From: Lysobacteraceae bacterium NML93-0793
GTDB lineage: Bacteria; Pseudomonadota; Gammaproteobacteria; Xanthomonadales; Xanthomonadaceae
Assembly: GCA_002324875.1 (NCBI GenBank)
Contig: NTJG01000003.1
Location: 62,001 to 126,000, forward strand
Length of the DNA: 64,000 nucleotides
Direction of reading: 5' to 3'
Made by a program: the position numbers and the translations under genes. The notes under the pieces were generated by a model. It saw only the letters and a program-made list of their open reading frames with translations, did no database searches and was not told where the DNA came from. Of the stretch, positions 1 through 8,018 are shown piece by piece (the stretch's first letter is position 1; every line of letters starts with the position of its first letter).

Positions 1-2
1 CG

Positions 3-515
3 AGCTACCTTGCGGGACGCGGACCGCAGGTACCGCGCTGGGACGCCCACTTCTTCTGGCGACACGGAGTTCGTTACGAGCGCAACTGCGCGGCTGCACC
101 GTTGACTGCACGTCAGCTCGATCGGCTACCGCTCGGCCGGGTACCGGATCACGGCCCTGAGTGCCTGTTCTCGGTTTTGGGACCCGGCTCCGAAATCCAA
201 CCCCATACCGGCGTCACCAATACGCGGATTGTCACCCATCTGCCACTGATCGTTCCCGAACACTGTGCTCTCCGCGTCGCGGGAACCGTGCACACCTGGC
301 AGCCGGGGCGATGCGTGAGCTTCGACGACACGTTCGAACACGAAGCGTGGAACAGGGGTGCCGAGACGCGCGTCGTCCTGCTGTTCGACACATGGAATCC
401 GCACTTGGACGAAGCGGAGCGCGACGCGGTGGCCCGGATCGTCGTTGCAATCAGTGGCTTCAACCGCGAGGCTTGGGAGACACCGTCTGATGGAATCCAC
501 TCAGAACACACCTGA
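3..515 (+). CDS. Aspartyl/asparaginyl beta-hydroxylase family protein, 5' truncated
   Basis: The reading frame is open from the left window edge, so the true start lies outside. The visible 170 residues match the Asp/Asn beta-hydroxylase fold (2-oxoglutarate, Fe(II) dioxygenase). The first iron ligand is the His of PHTGVTNTR, followed by HLPLIVP. The second is the His of FDDTFEHEAWN. The Arg of ETRVVLLFDTWNP would bind 2-oxoglutarate. Bacterial members hydroxylate protein or lipid substrates; the substrate here is unknown. A TTG at 102 could be mistaken for a start, but the upstream codons (HFFWRHGVRY) are clearly part of the family, so it is internal. The stop abuts the stop of the convergent downstream gene with no spacer. 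Confidence 0.85.
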   Translation, partial: SYLAGRGPQVPRWDAHFFWRHGVRYERNCAAAPLTARQLDRLPLGRVPDHGPECLFSVLGPGSEIQPHTGVTNTRIVTHLPLIVPEHCALRVAGTVHTWQPGRCVSFDDTFEHEAWNRGAETRVVLLFDTWNPHLDEAERDAVARIVVAISGFNREAWETPSDGIHSEHT

Positions 516-2015
516 TCACGCTGACGATGTTCCGTCATCCGGGAGCGTGGAGTGGTAGAGCGAATGCTGTCGCAACGTGGATCTCCATAACCACTTCTCG
601 CCATCCACCACCGGAAGCCCGGCATGTAGCGAGGCATGGTCCGGGCGGCCGTCACGCGTCACGTTGTAATGGAGGACAGCCATCCCCGCGCTACCCGCAA
701 TGTCAACACCGGCGTGGGGATACCGGGTTTCACCGCCGGATGCAGGCGCTTTGAGGTAGAGCAGGAACGTAGCGGCACGTTGCCCACCATAGTCATGGCG
801 CAATCGTGCGTTGGCCTCGATCTGCTCCTCGCTAAAGTAATCGACGTGCGGCCGGTACTCCTCGCCCGCCTGGTAACAGACGATTGAGCACGGCTCGAGC
901 CGATGCATCGACCATCCGGTCATTCGCGCGACGCGTCGCTCCAGAATTCTGGTCACCGCATCCGTGTGGAGAGGCGAAATAGGATGCCCACGCCCGCTGA
1001 AGCTCCGGAGTTCAGCATCTTCGTTCGCACTGTTGCCACGCCGATACGCCGCGGCGGGTTGCAGCGCTGCTGCGACCTTGTTGACCAGATGGGTGCACTC
1101 TTCGGCTGTGGCGAAGTTTTCGCAGGTCGCGATAACGGGGCTTTCGGATCGTTTTCTCCAATCGCGATCCCCTGAATGACGGACCCGAACATCGCCTGAC
1201 ACGATCGCTGCCCGCCTGGAGCAATCGATGTGCAGCGACGGATGGCCCAGTGAGACGAAGTGCTCCTCCAAGGCGCGTACTGCAGGCTGGACGCCGCGTT
1301 CCGCGCTCGGAGCTCCGGCAGCGAGGGCAGCGAGTAGCGGGCGGGCTTGCTCCAGATTCTGTTTGAGGCGCGCGTGCCAGACGTCGCTAGCAGACAGAAA
1401 AGCGTGCGATGCATGAAGCGCCCCCAAGCTGCGTGCTGTGTCAGCAGCGCCCAAGTAACCTGCATCGGCTGCGCGGCGCAGCAACGCATGTCCGAACGCC
1501 GCATCCTGCGCGACCCCGTCACCTTCAGCGAATCTCATACCGAGCGAGTAATACGCAGGGGGAAAGCCCAGCGCGATCGCACGCGCGAATCCACTCACGT
1601 CAGCGCCGCCCTCACTCGGCAGTTCATCGGTGCCGAGCAGATAGGCGGCCTCCCACGCAGCGCGCTGTGCACCCTGGTCCGCAAGCGCACGTTTCAACGA
1701 ATACGCATCGGCGACCGCGCGCCCCTCATCTGTGGCCAATCCCGAAAGGTGCAAATCGGCAAGTCGATCAACAGCAGCAGGGTTGCCATCCGCAGCGGAG
1801 CGCTCCAACCAGTATTTCGCGGCGCGGTGTGCGTCTCGACGCGACGAGACCTGGAGAAAGTATGCAGCCAGATTCCAACGCGCCTGCGTCCCGTCAGACG
1901 TCTCTGCAAGCGCCCCCAGCATCTCGAGTCCGCGTTCATGGAGCACGCTGCCCCGCGAATGTTCCTTGAGCAGACGGTTCGCTTGCGCCAAGCGCGTTTC
2001 GTATGGTGTCTCCAT
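516..2015 (-). CDS. Sel1-repeat protein with C-terminal prolyl 4-hydroxylase-type 2OG-Fe(II) oxygenase domain
   Basis: 499 residues. The N-terminal half (about 20-210) is alpha-helical with Sel1/TPR-like repeats (AAKYWLERSAADGNPAAVDRLADL-type units). The C-terminal third is a prolyl-4-hydroxylase alpha-subunit-like dioxygenase: CENFATAEEC opens the domain, PHVDYF supplies the HxD iron ligands, SLHAGLPV the distal His and GEKWLW the 2-oxoglutarate Lys. It probably hydroxylates a protein side chain, with the repeats as a docking platform (inference). I chose ATG at 2015 because the protein-like sequence begins there (METPYETRL). The frame runs on to 2102 but with Cys/Arg-rich, unlikely sequence. 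It converges with another 2OG hydroxylase gene. Confidence 0.82.
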   Translation of the reverse strand: METPYETRLAQANRLLKEHSRGSVLHERGLEMLGALAETSDGTQARWNLAAYFLQVSSRRDAHRAAKYWLERSAADGNPAAVDRLADLHLSGLATDEGRAVADAYSLKRALADQGAQRAAWEAAYLLGTDELPSEGGADVSGFARAIALGFPPAYYSLGMRFAEGDGVAQDAAFGHALLRRAADAGYLGAADTARSLGALHASHAFLSASDVWHARLKQNLEQARPLLAALAAGAPSAERGVQPAVRALEEHFVSLGHPSLHIDCSRRAAIVSGDVRVRHSGDRDWRKRSESPVIATCENFATAEECTHLVNKVAAALQPAAAYRRGNSANEDAELRSFSGRGHPISPLHTDAVTRILERRVARMTGWSMHRLEPCSIVCYQAGEEYRPHVDYFSEEQIEANARLRHDYGGQRAATFLLYLKAPASGGETRYPHAGVDIAGSAGMAVLHYNVTRDGRPDHASLHAGLPVVDGEKWLWRSTLRQHSLYHSTLPDDGTSSA

Positions 2016-2269
2016 TGCTGCATTCTGCCTTACCGACGTGCTGCACGATAAAGCACGGCAGGGCAGCTTTGCGATGCAGTCACTGCAGCGCGCCCGATAC
2101 ACTCGGTGACGGCACGCATGCCTTGCAACCCGCGCAGCAAAGAGGTATGGACCAACCCCAGCCCGATACGGCGCCTGTGGCTTTGGCAGCAGTCGGCTGG
2201 CCCGCCGAAGCCCGACAGAAACACACGATGCGGCGTTGAATCGCTCTGCGCATCACGCCTAGCTTGAAC

Positions 2270-2890
2270 TCAGGTCGGAACCAGCGTCTGCGCCAGATGC
2301 TCGACGTAGGCGTCGAATTCCTCCTGCTGCATGCGGGTCTGATGCAGCTGGAGATTCAGCTGGAGGAAGCCGACATAGGCGGCGTACGTGAGGCGGGCCC
2401 GGTGCTGCGCATCCTCGCGGCCGAGTCCGGCCTGACGGAACGACGCGGTGAGATAGTCGAGCCGGCGCTGGGACACGCGCTCGATCACCGGATTGACCGT
2501 GACGTGGTCCTGCGCCTTGAGCAGCGCGCTGTAGATCACGTGCGACTTGTACTCGCGCGCCACCATGTGGAACAGCGCACGTAGGCGCTCGCGCGGGTCC
2601 GGCATCTTCTCAACAGCGCCGAACAGGGCTTCCTGCTCGACGTTCTCCCAACGCTCGAGCGCGGCCTGCAGCAACGCGTCGCGCGAAGGGAAATGCCAGT
2701 AGAAGCTGCCCTTGGTGACGCCGAGGCGGCGCGCCAGCGGCTCCACCGCAACCGCCTGCACCCCGGTTTCGGCAATCAGATCGAGGGCGGCCTGGGCCCA
2801 GTCGTCGGCACTCAGGCGGCCTTGGCGTTCTGCCGGCGGCGCCTCGGTCGGCGGCACGGCGGCCGCGAGCTTGGTGGCGGATCTGCTCAT
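2270..2890 (-). CDS. TetR/AcrR family transcriptional regulator
   Basis: 206 residues. After a low-complexity N-terminus, the TetR helix-turn-helix spans about residues 28-75. It includes ALDLIAETGVQAVAVEPLARR and the recognition-helix signature GVTKGSFYWHF. The remaining alpha-helical part is the ligand and dimer domain. The gene is divergent from the fadE-type acyl-CoA dehydrogenase at 3082, and the shared intergenic region holds perfect short palindromes, so it probably represses that gene and itself. An acyl-CoA or fatty-acid ligand is plausible from context but not shown by sequence. The ATG at 2890 is the only good start. Confidence 0.85.
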   Translation of the reverse strand: MSRSATKLAAAVPPTEAPPAERQGRLSADDWAQAALDLIAETGVQAVAVEPLARRLGVTKGSFYWHFPSRDALLQAALERWENVEQEALFGAVEKMPDPRERLRALFHMVAREYKSHVIYSALLKAQDHVTVNPVIERVSQRRLDYLTASFRQAGLGREDAQHRARLTYAAYVGFLQLNLQLHQTRMQQEEFDAYVEHLAQTLVPT

Positions 2891-2941
2891 CGCGACAGTC
2901 TATCCATACGCCTTCATCCGCAACAGTATCGACACGACTGA

Positions 2942-2951
2942 CACACGTGTG
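2942..2951. promoter_or_regulatory. 10-bp palindrome, possible TetR operator half
   Basis: CACACGTGTG is a perfect palindrome 52 bases upstream of the tetR start, in the tetR/fadE divergent promoter region. It may be a second operator or chance. Confidence 0.3.
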
Positions 2952-2990
2952 CAGGCAGCATTGACAGCGTCCCGACCGGTCACCATACTC

Positions 2991-3002
2991 GACCGTACGG
3001 TC
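2991..3002. promoter_or_regulatory. Palindromic operator candidate GACCGTACGGTC between tetR and fadE
   Basis: GACCGTACGGTC is a perfect 12-bp palindrome in the middle of the divergent intergenic region, about 80 bases upstream of the fadE start and 100 bases from the tetR start. Size, symmetry and position fit a TetR-family operator controlling both genes. The assignment is inferred from position. Confidence 0.55.
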
Positions 3003-3081
3003 AGCATCGACGTGCCTGCCGGCGCCGATGCGGATGCCCTGGAGCCCAGCTCCGTTTTCCTGCCGACTGTCGGAGTTCATG

Positions 3082-5559
3082 ATGAGCGTCGCGATCCCGT
3101 TTCTCGCGTTTCTGTTCGCCGGCGCCTTTGCCGCCTACCACCGCCTGCGACTCGCCTACTGGGCCGCCATCACCATCACGCTGTTGCTCGCGTGCTGGCT
3201 GCTCGGCGCCAATCCGGTGGCGACGCTGGTCGCCGCGGTGATCGTCGTGCTGATCGCGGTCCCGCTGCTGATCGCGCCGATCCGCAAGGCGCTGGTGACC
3301 GCGCCGCTGCTGACGTTCTTCCGCAAGGTGCTGCCGCCGCTGTCGCAGACCGAGCGCATCGCACTGGAAACCGGCTCGGTCGGTTTCGAGGGCGAGCTGT
3401 TCACCGGCGATCCGAACTGGCAAACGCTGCTCGACTACCCCAGGCCGCAGCTCACCGCCGAGGAGCAGGCCTTCCTTGACGGCCCGGTCGAAACCCTCTG
3501 CACGATGATCAACGACTGGGAAATCACCCATGTCCACGCCGATCTGACGCCCGAGATCTGGGACTACATCAAGCAGAACAAGTTCTTCGGCATGATCGTG
3601 CCCAAGGCCTACGGCGGCCTCGGCTTCTCGGCGCTGGCGCACCACAAGGTCATCCAGAAGCTGGCGTCGGTGTCGAGCGTGGTCAGCTCGACGGTCGGTG
3701 TGCCCAATTCGCTCGGCCCGGCCGAACTGCTCAACCATTACGGCACCACCGAGCAGAAGGACTACTACCTGCCGCGGCTCGCGGTCGGCCAGGAGATCCC
3801 CTGCTTCGGTCTGACTGGCCCGTTCGCCGGTTCGGATGCGACCTCGATTCCCGACTACGGCATCGTCTGCAAGGGCGAGTGGAACGGCGCCAACGTGCTG
3901 GGCGTGCGTCTGACGTTCGACAAGCGCTACATCACGCTGGCACCGGTCGCGACGCTGATCGGTCTCGCCTTCCGCATGTACGACCCCGACGGGTTGATCG
4001 GCGACACCCAGGACATCGGCATCACGCTCGCGCTGCTGCCGCGTGACACCCCGGGTGTGGAGATCGGACGTCGCCACTTCCCGCTGAATTCGCCGTTCCA
4101 GAACGGCCCGATCCACGGCGAGGACGTCTTCATTCCGCTCAGCCAGCTGATCGGCGGTGCCGAGATGGCCGGCAAGGGCTGGAACATGCTCAACGAGTGT
4201 CTGGCGGTCGGCCGTTCAATCACCCTGCCCTCCACCGCTTCGGGCGGCGCGAAGGCCGGCGCGGTCGTGACCGGTGCTTATGCGCGCATCCGCAAGCAGT
4301 TCGGCCTGTCGGTCGGTCGTTTCGAAGGCGTCGAGGAAGCGCTCGCGCGCATCGGCGGCAAGGCTTACGCGATCAGCGCGCTGTCGCAGGCGACCGCGGC
4401 CGCGGTCGATCGCGGCGACGTGCCCTCGGTGCCGTCGGCGATCGCCAAGTACCACTGCACCTCGATGAGCCGCGAGGTCATCAGCGACGTCATGGACGTG
4501 ATCGGCGGCAAGGGCATCATCCTCGGTCCGAAGAACTTCGCCGGCCGCAGCTGGCAGGCGGCGCCGATCGCGATCACCGTCGAAGGCGCCAACATCATGA
4601 CGCGCAGCCTGCTGATCTTCGGTCAGGGCGCGATCCTCTGCCATCCGTGGGTGATGAAGGAAATGAAGGCGGCGCAGGATCCGGATGCGCAGCGCGGCCT
4701 CGAGGAGTTCGACCGCAACCTGTTCGGCCACATCGGCTTCGCGATCTCCAATGCCGTGCGCTCGTTCTGGTTCGGTCTGACCGGCGCGAAGATCGGCGCG
4801 GCACCGGGCGACGATTACACCCGCCGCTACTTCCGCAAGCTCGATCGCTATTCGGCCAACCTCGCGCTGATGGCCGACGTGTCGATGCTGACGCTCGGCG
4901 GCAAGCTCAAGTTCAAGGAATCGCTGTCGGGTCGCCTCGGCGACGTGCTGAGCCATGTCTACATGACCAGCGCGATGCTCAAGCGTTACCACGACGAGGG
5001 CGCGCCGCAAGCCGACCAGCCGCTGCTGGCCTGGGCCTTCCACGACAGCGTGCACAAGATCGAGAACGCGCTGTCGGCTGCCCTGCGCAACTTCCCGATC
5101 CGCCCGATCGGCTGGCTGATGTGGGTGCTGATCTTCCCGTGGGGCCGTCGTGCCGAAGCGCCGGGCGATCGTCTGTCGCGTCGTGTCGCCGCACTGCTGA
5201 TGGCGCCCAACGAAGCACGTTCGCGTCTTGCCCAGGGCGTGTTCCTGACCCCGTGCGAGAACAACCCGGGCGGCCGCATCGACAGCTATCTGGCCAAGGC
5301 GATCGCGGCCGAGCCGGTGGAGCGCAAGTTCCTCAAGGCGTTGAAAGGCAAGGGCATCCAGGCGCTCGATTACGATGCGCAGCTGGAAGAAGCCGTGCGC
5401 GAAGGCCACATCACCGCCGAGGAACGCACGTTGCTGCAGGAGCTGCGCGAGCTCACGCTCGACACCATCACCGTCGACGACTTCGACACCGAGGAGCTGC
5501 GCTCGGCCGGCTACCGCGCATCGGAGGGCTCGCGCGGCCAGTCACGCGAAGCGGCCTGA
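3082..5559 (+). CDS. fadE: Acyl-CoA dehydrogenase, FadE type
   Basis: 825 residues, close to E. coli FadE (814). It catalyses the first, FAD-dependent step of fatty-acid beta-oxidation (acyl-CoA to trans-2-enoyl-CoA). Residues 1-75 hold two to three hydrophobic segments (FLAFLFAGAFAAY, AAITITLLLACWLL, TLVAAVIVVLIAVPLLIA) that would anchor it in the inner membrane. The acyl-CoA dehydrogenase core follows, with PKAYGGLGFSALAHH, GLTGPFAGSDAT and the conserved TVEGANIMTRSLLIFGQGA stretch containing the glutamate expected to be the catalytic base. The C-terminal 300 residues are the DUF1974 region of FadE. Two ATGs abut at 3079 and 3082. GGAG at 3072-3075 is better spaced for the second. It is probably repressed by the divergent TetR protein. 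Confidence 0.93.
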   Translation: MSVAIPFLAFLFAGAFAAYHRLRLAYWAAITITLLLACWLLGANPVATLVAAVIVVLIAVPLLIAPIRKALVTAPLLTFFRKVLPPLSQTERIALETGSVGFEGELFTGDPNWQTLLDYPRPQLTAEEQAFLDGPVETLCTMINDWEITHVHADLTPEIWDYIKQNKFFGMIVPKAYGGLGFSALAHHKVIQKLASVSSVVSSTVGVPNSLGPAELLNHYGTTEQKDYYLPRLAVGQEIPCFGLTGPFAGSDATSIPDYGIVCKGEWNGANVLGVRLTFDKRYITLAPVATLIGLAFRMYDPDGLIGDTQDIGITLALLPRDTPGVEIGRRHFPLNSPFQNGPIHGEDVFIPLSQLIGGAEMAGKGWNMLNECLAVGRSITLPSTASGGAKAGAVVTGAYARIRKQFGLSVGRFEGVEEALARIGGKAYAISALSQATAAAVDRGDVPSVPSAIAKYHCTSMSREVISDVMDVIGGKGIILGPKNFAGRSWQAAPIAITVEGANIMTRSLLIFGQGAILCHPWVMKEMKAAQDPDAQRGLEEFDRNLFGHIGFAISNAVRSFWFGLTGAKIGAAPGDDYTRRYFRKLDRYSANLALMADVSMLTLGGKLKFKESLSGRLGDVLSHVYMTSAMLKRYHDEGAPQADQPLLAWAFHDSVHKIENALSAALRNFPIRPIGWLMWVLIFPWGRRAEAPGDRLSRRVAALLMAPNEARSRLAQGVFLTPCENNPGGRIDSYLAKAIAAEPVERKFLKALKGKGIQALDYDAQLEEAVREGHITAEERTLLQELRELTLDTITVDDFDTEELRSAGYRASEGSRGQSREAA

Positions 5560-5582
5560 TCGGCCTCGCTGCGGGACCACGT

Positions 5583-5607
5583 CAACGGCGGGCCAGTCCC
5601 GCCGTTG
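5583..5607 (+). terminator. Perfect 10-bp hairpin after fadE
   Basis: CAACGGCGGG, 5-base loop, CCCGCCGTTG, starting 23 bases after the fadE stop. There is no T-run, so it may be an mRNA-stabilising stem or a weak terminator rather than a classical intrinsic one. Confidence 0.35.
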
Positions 5608-5646
5608 CCGTGTCCGGCCCGTCGTAACGAATGCCCGGAGAGGCCG

Positions 5647-6126
5647 ATGTCCATATCCTTGCTGCACCTTCGCAACCGGCTGATCCGCTGGCCGGGCGGC
5701 GCCTCGCTCTTCGGCAAGCTCGTGTGTCGCAAGGCGCCCTACTTCGCCAGCATCGCCCCGCGCATCACCGCGCTGCGCGCCGCTCACGGCGAGGCGACGA
5801 TGCGCCACCGCCGCGCGGTCACCAACCACATCGGCAGCGTCCACGCGATCGCGCTGTGCAATCTGGCCGAACTGATCGGCGGGCTGACCACGGAGGTCAG
5901 CATTCCCGCGTCGATGCGCTGGATACCCAAGGGCATGACCGTCGAGTACTTGAAGAAGGCCGTCGGCACGATGCACGCCACGGCGACGCCCGCGAGCCCG
6001 CCGGTCGAGGCCGACGCGGGCTACGCCTTGCCGATGGACGTGGTGATCCGCGACGCGACCGGCGACGCCGTGTTCCGCGCGCGGATCGACATGTGGATTT
6101 CACCGCGCCGCAGCACCCGCGGATGA
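5647..6126 (+). CDS. DUF4442 / hotdog-fold thioesterase-like protein
   Basis: 159 residues, starting at the ATG preceded by GGAGAGG at 5637-5643. The sequence fits the DUF4442 family of hotdog-fold acyl-CoA thioesterase-like proteins. VTNHIGSVHAIALCNLAEL carries the typical NHxGSxH...CNLAE motif on the long central helix, and MDVVIRDATGDAVFRARIDMWI forms the closing strands. It lies 88 bases downstream of fadE on the same strand, so it may hydrolyse acyl-CoAs released in beta-oxidation. The substrate is inferred from context only. Confidence 0.75.
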   Translation: MSISLLHLRNRLIRWPGGASLFGKLVCRKAPYFASIAPRITALRAAHGEATMRHRRAVTNHIGSVHAIALCNLAELIGGLTTEVSIPASMRWIPKGMTVEYLKKAVGTMHATATPASPPVEADAGYALPMDVVIRDATGDAVFRARIDMWISPRRSTRG

Positions 6127-6130
6127 GCGC

Positions 6131-6535
6131 GTGTCGATGCCGGACCACGTCGACTGGCTGATCCACGCCTGTGGTGCGCACAGCGCGGCGTTCGCACTGT
6201 TCCATCTGGCCTTCTGGCGTCTGTTCGGCTGGCCGCGCACCTTGCAGGCGACCTCGCACGCCAACCGCGCGATCCTGCAGATCGCCAATGCACAGCTGGT
6301 GTGGGTGTTCGGCGCGATCGCCCTGCTCTGTTTTGCGATGCCCGGCGAACTGGCCGGTACGTCGTTGGGGCGCGCCGTGCTCGCCGGCATGGCGGGCTTC
6401 TGGTGGCTGCGGCTCGTGCTGCAGCGCGTCTGGCTGCGACTGCCGCACCCACTGGTGCATGCGCTGAGCGGATTGTTTCTCGTCGGCGCGCTGCTGTTCA
6501 CCGTGGCCGCGACACGAGGCCCCGCGGCCGGCTGA
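6131..6535 (+). CDS. Small inner-membrane protein of unknown function
   Basis: 134 residues from the GTG at 6131, or 132 from the ATG at 6137. I do not recognise a characterised family. Four hydrophobic segments are visible (AAFALFHLAFWRLFGW, LVWVFGAIALLCFA, GRAVLAGMAGFWWLRLVL, HALSGLFLVGALLFTVAA), suggesting a four-helix membrane protein. It begins only 4 bases after the preceding thioesterase-like gene, so the two are probably co-transcribed and translationally coupled. It ends 6 bases before the convergent transporter gene. Confidence 0.65.
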   Translation: MSMPDHVDWLIHACGAHSAAFALFHLAFWRLFGWPRTLQATSHANRAILQIANAQLVWVFGAIALLCFAMPGELAGTSLGRAVLAGMAGFWWLRLVLQRVWLRLPHPLVHALSGLFLVGALLFTVAATRGPAAG

Positions 6536-6541
6536 CATCCG

Positions 6542-7924
6542 CTAGCCAGCGCGCGATGTCGGCCTGTCGGGCGAAGGCGCAGCGGCCGGCTGCTCCGGCA
6601 ACCGGCGCTCGGCGCGCACCACCCGCCAGGCGCCGAGCAGCATGCCCAGGGCGATACCGATACCGGCGAGGAACACGATCTTCGAACCCAGCGTCGCCAG
6701 GGCCTTGTGCACCCAGACGAAGGTCACGTCGCTGCCGCGGTAGACCGCGGTGTCGATGAATGCCTTGGCCTTGTAGCGGGACTCGCGGCTCACCCGGGTG
6801 TAGAGCGTTTCGCGCGCCGGCTTGGCCAGGGAGAACTCGCTGGCCCGCGTGAGCACCTGCACCACCGCGACCAGCAACGGGTACGGCGAGGCCGACAGCA
6901 GCGAGAACCCGAGCAGGATCGCGATCGCCGGCAGCAGCAGCAACGGACCCACGCCGTAGCGGCGCAGCAGCCAGCGTGTCAGCAGCAGCTGCACCACGAT
7001 GGTCACGCTGGCGACGGCCCAGTCGATGATCGAGTAGTAGCGGGTCGCGGCCTCGGCGCTCGGGTAGTACTGGCGCACGATCGCGGCCTGCTCGTTGTAG
7101 AGCAGCGTGCCGACGCCGACGCCGAAGAACATCAGCAGGGCCAGGCCGCGCAGCAGCGGCTCGCGCGCCACGAGCTTCAGGCCGGCCCAGATCGATCCAC
7201 CGATCGCGTGCTCGTCGCGCACACTGCGCGCGCCCTCGTTGCGCCTGGCCCAGCTGCGCAGCTTGAGGATGCACAGCAGGCACACCGCGAGAAATCCCGC
7301 GGACACCAGCGGCAGATTGGCCACGCCGATCCGGCCGACGAACATCGTCGTGATGAAGGGCCCGAGAAACGCACCGAGCGTGCCCCCGGCGCCGATGTAG
7401 CCGTAGTAGCGCTTGGCATGATCGTTGTCGAAGACATCGGCCATGAAGCTCCAGAACACGGTCACGGCGAACAGGTTGAAGACCGCGATCCAGATGAAGA
7501 ACAACGCCCCGCGCCCCGGCAGGTCGGTATCGAACGCCCAGCGGAAGCCCAGCAGGCAGACGATGAAGATCAGATACACCGCCGGCAGGAACACGCGCCG
7601 CGGATAACGCGAGACCAGCGCGCCATACAGCGGCTGCAGCACCAGCATCACGACGAAGGTGCCGGAAAACAGCACCTGCAGGGTGAAGTCACCGAGAGCG
7701 ACGCCACGCGCCGCGGCCCAGTCGAGCAAGGCCGGCGGGAACACCGCCGCGATGTCCGACGAGGCGCCCATCGCATCGCGCACCGGCCGCAACACGTAGT
7801 AGCCGCACAGCAGGCAGAAGAAGTACAGCAGCGCCCACCACAGCGGCGGCGACTCGGCCAGCGCGGTACGGAAGGGGCTGCGCGCGCCCGGCGGGGGGGC
7901 GGCCGGCTCGATCATCGGGACCAC
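6542..7924 (-). CDS. MFS-like / ATP:ADP antiporter (NTT)-related transporter
   Basis: 460 residues with about 12 predicted transmembrane helices and no signal peptide. The N-terminal stretch CGYYVLRPVRDAMG is the motif shared by nucleotide transporters of the NTT/AAA group and their MFS-like relatives in free-living bacteria. Further motifs are FWSFMADVFDNDHAKRYYGYIGAGGTLGAFLGP and, near the C-terminus, ASEFSLAKPARETLYTRVSRE. Family resemblance suggests uptake or exchange of nucleotides or other phosphorylated compounds, but the substrate cannot be read from sequence. It is divergent from the GMC oxidoreductase at 8019. Two close starts exist (7924 and three codons later). Confidence 0.7.
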   Translation of the reverse strand: MVPMIEPAAPPPGARSPFRTALAESPPLWWALLYFFCLLCGYYVLRPVRDAMGASSDIAAVFPPALLDWAAARGVALGDFTLQVLFSGTFVVMLVLQPLYGALVSRYPRRVFLPAVYLIFIVCLLGFRWAFDTDLPGRGALFFIWIAVFNLFAVTVFWSFMADVFDNDHAKRYYGYIGAGGTLGAFLGPFITTMFVGRIGVANLPLVSAGFLAVCLLCILKLRSWARRNEGARSVRDEHAIGGSIWAGLKLVAREPLLRGLALLMFFGVGVGTLLYNEQAAIVRQYYPSAEAATRYYSIIDWAVASVTIVVQLLLTRWLLRRYGVGPLLLLPAIAILLGFSLLSASPYPLLVAVVQVLTRASEFSLAKPARETLYTRVSRESRYKAKAFIDTAVYRGSDVTFVWVHKALATLGSKIVFLAGIGIALGMLLGAWRVVRAERRLPEQPAAAPSPDRPTSRAG

Positions 7925-8018
7925 GCGTCGCGGGCGGAAAAGACGACGCGCACGTTAGCCCAGGCTTGCCGCCACCGCCAGCGCCTATGCTGTGCACACT
8001 CCCCGCACCCGGCCGCCC

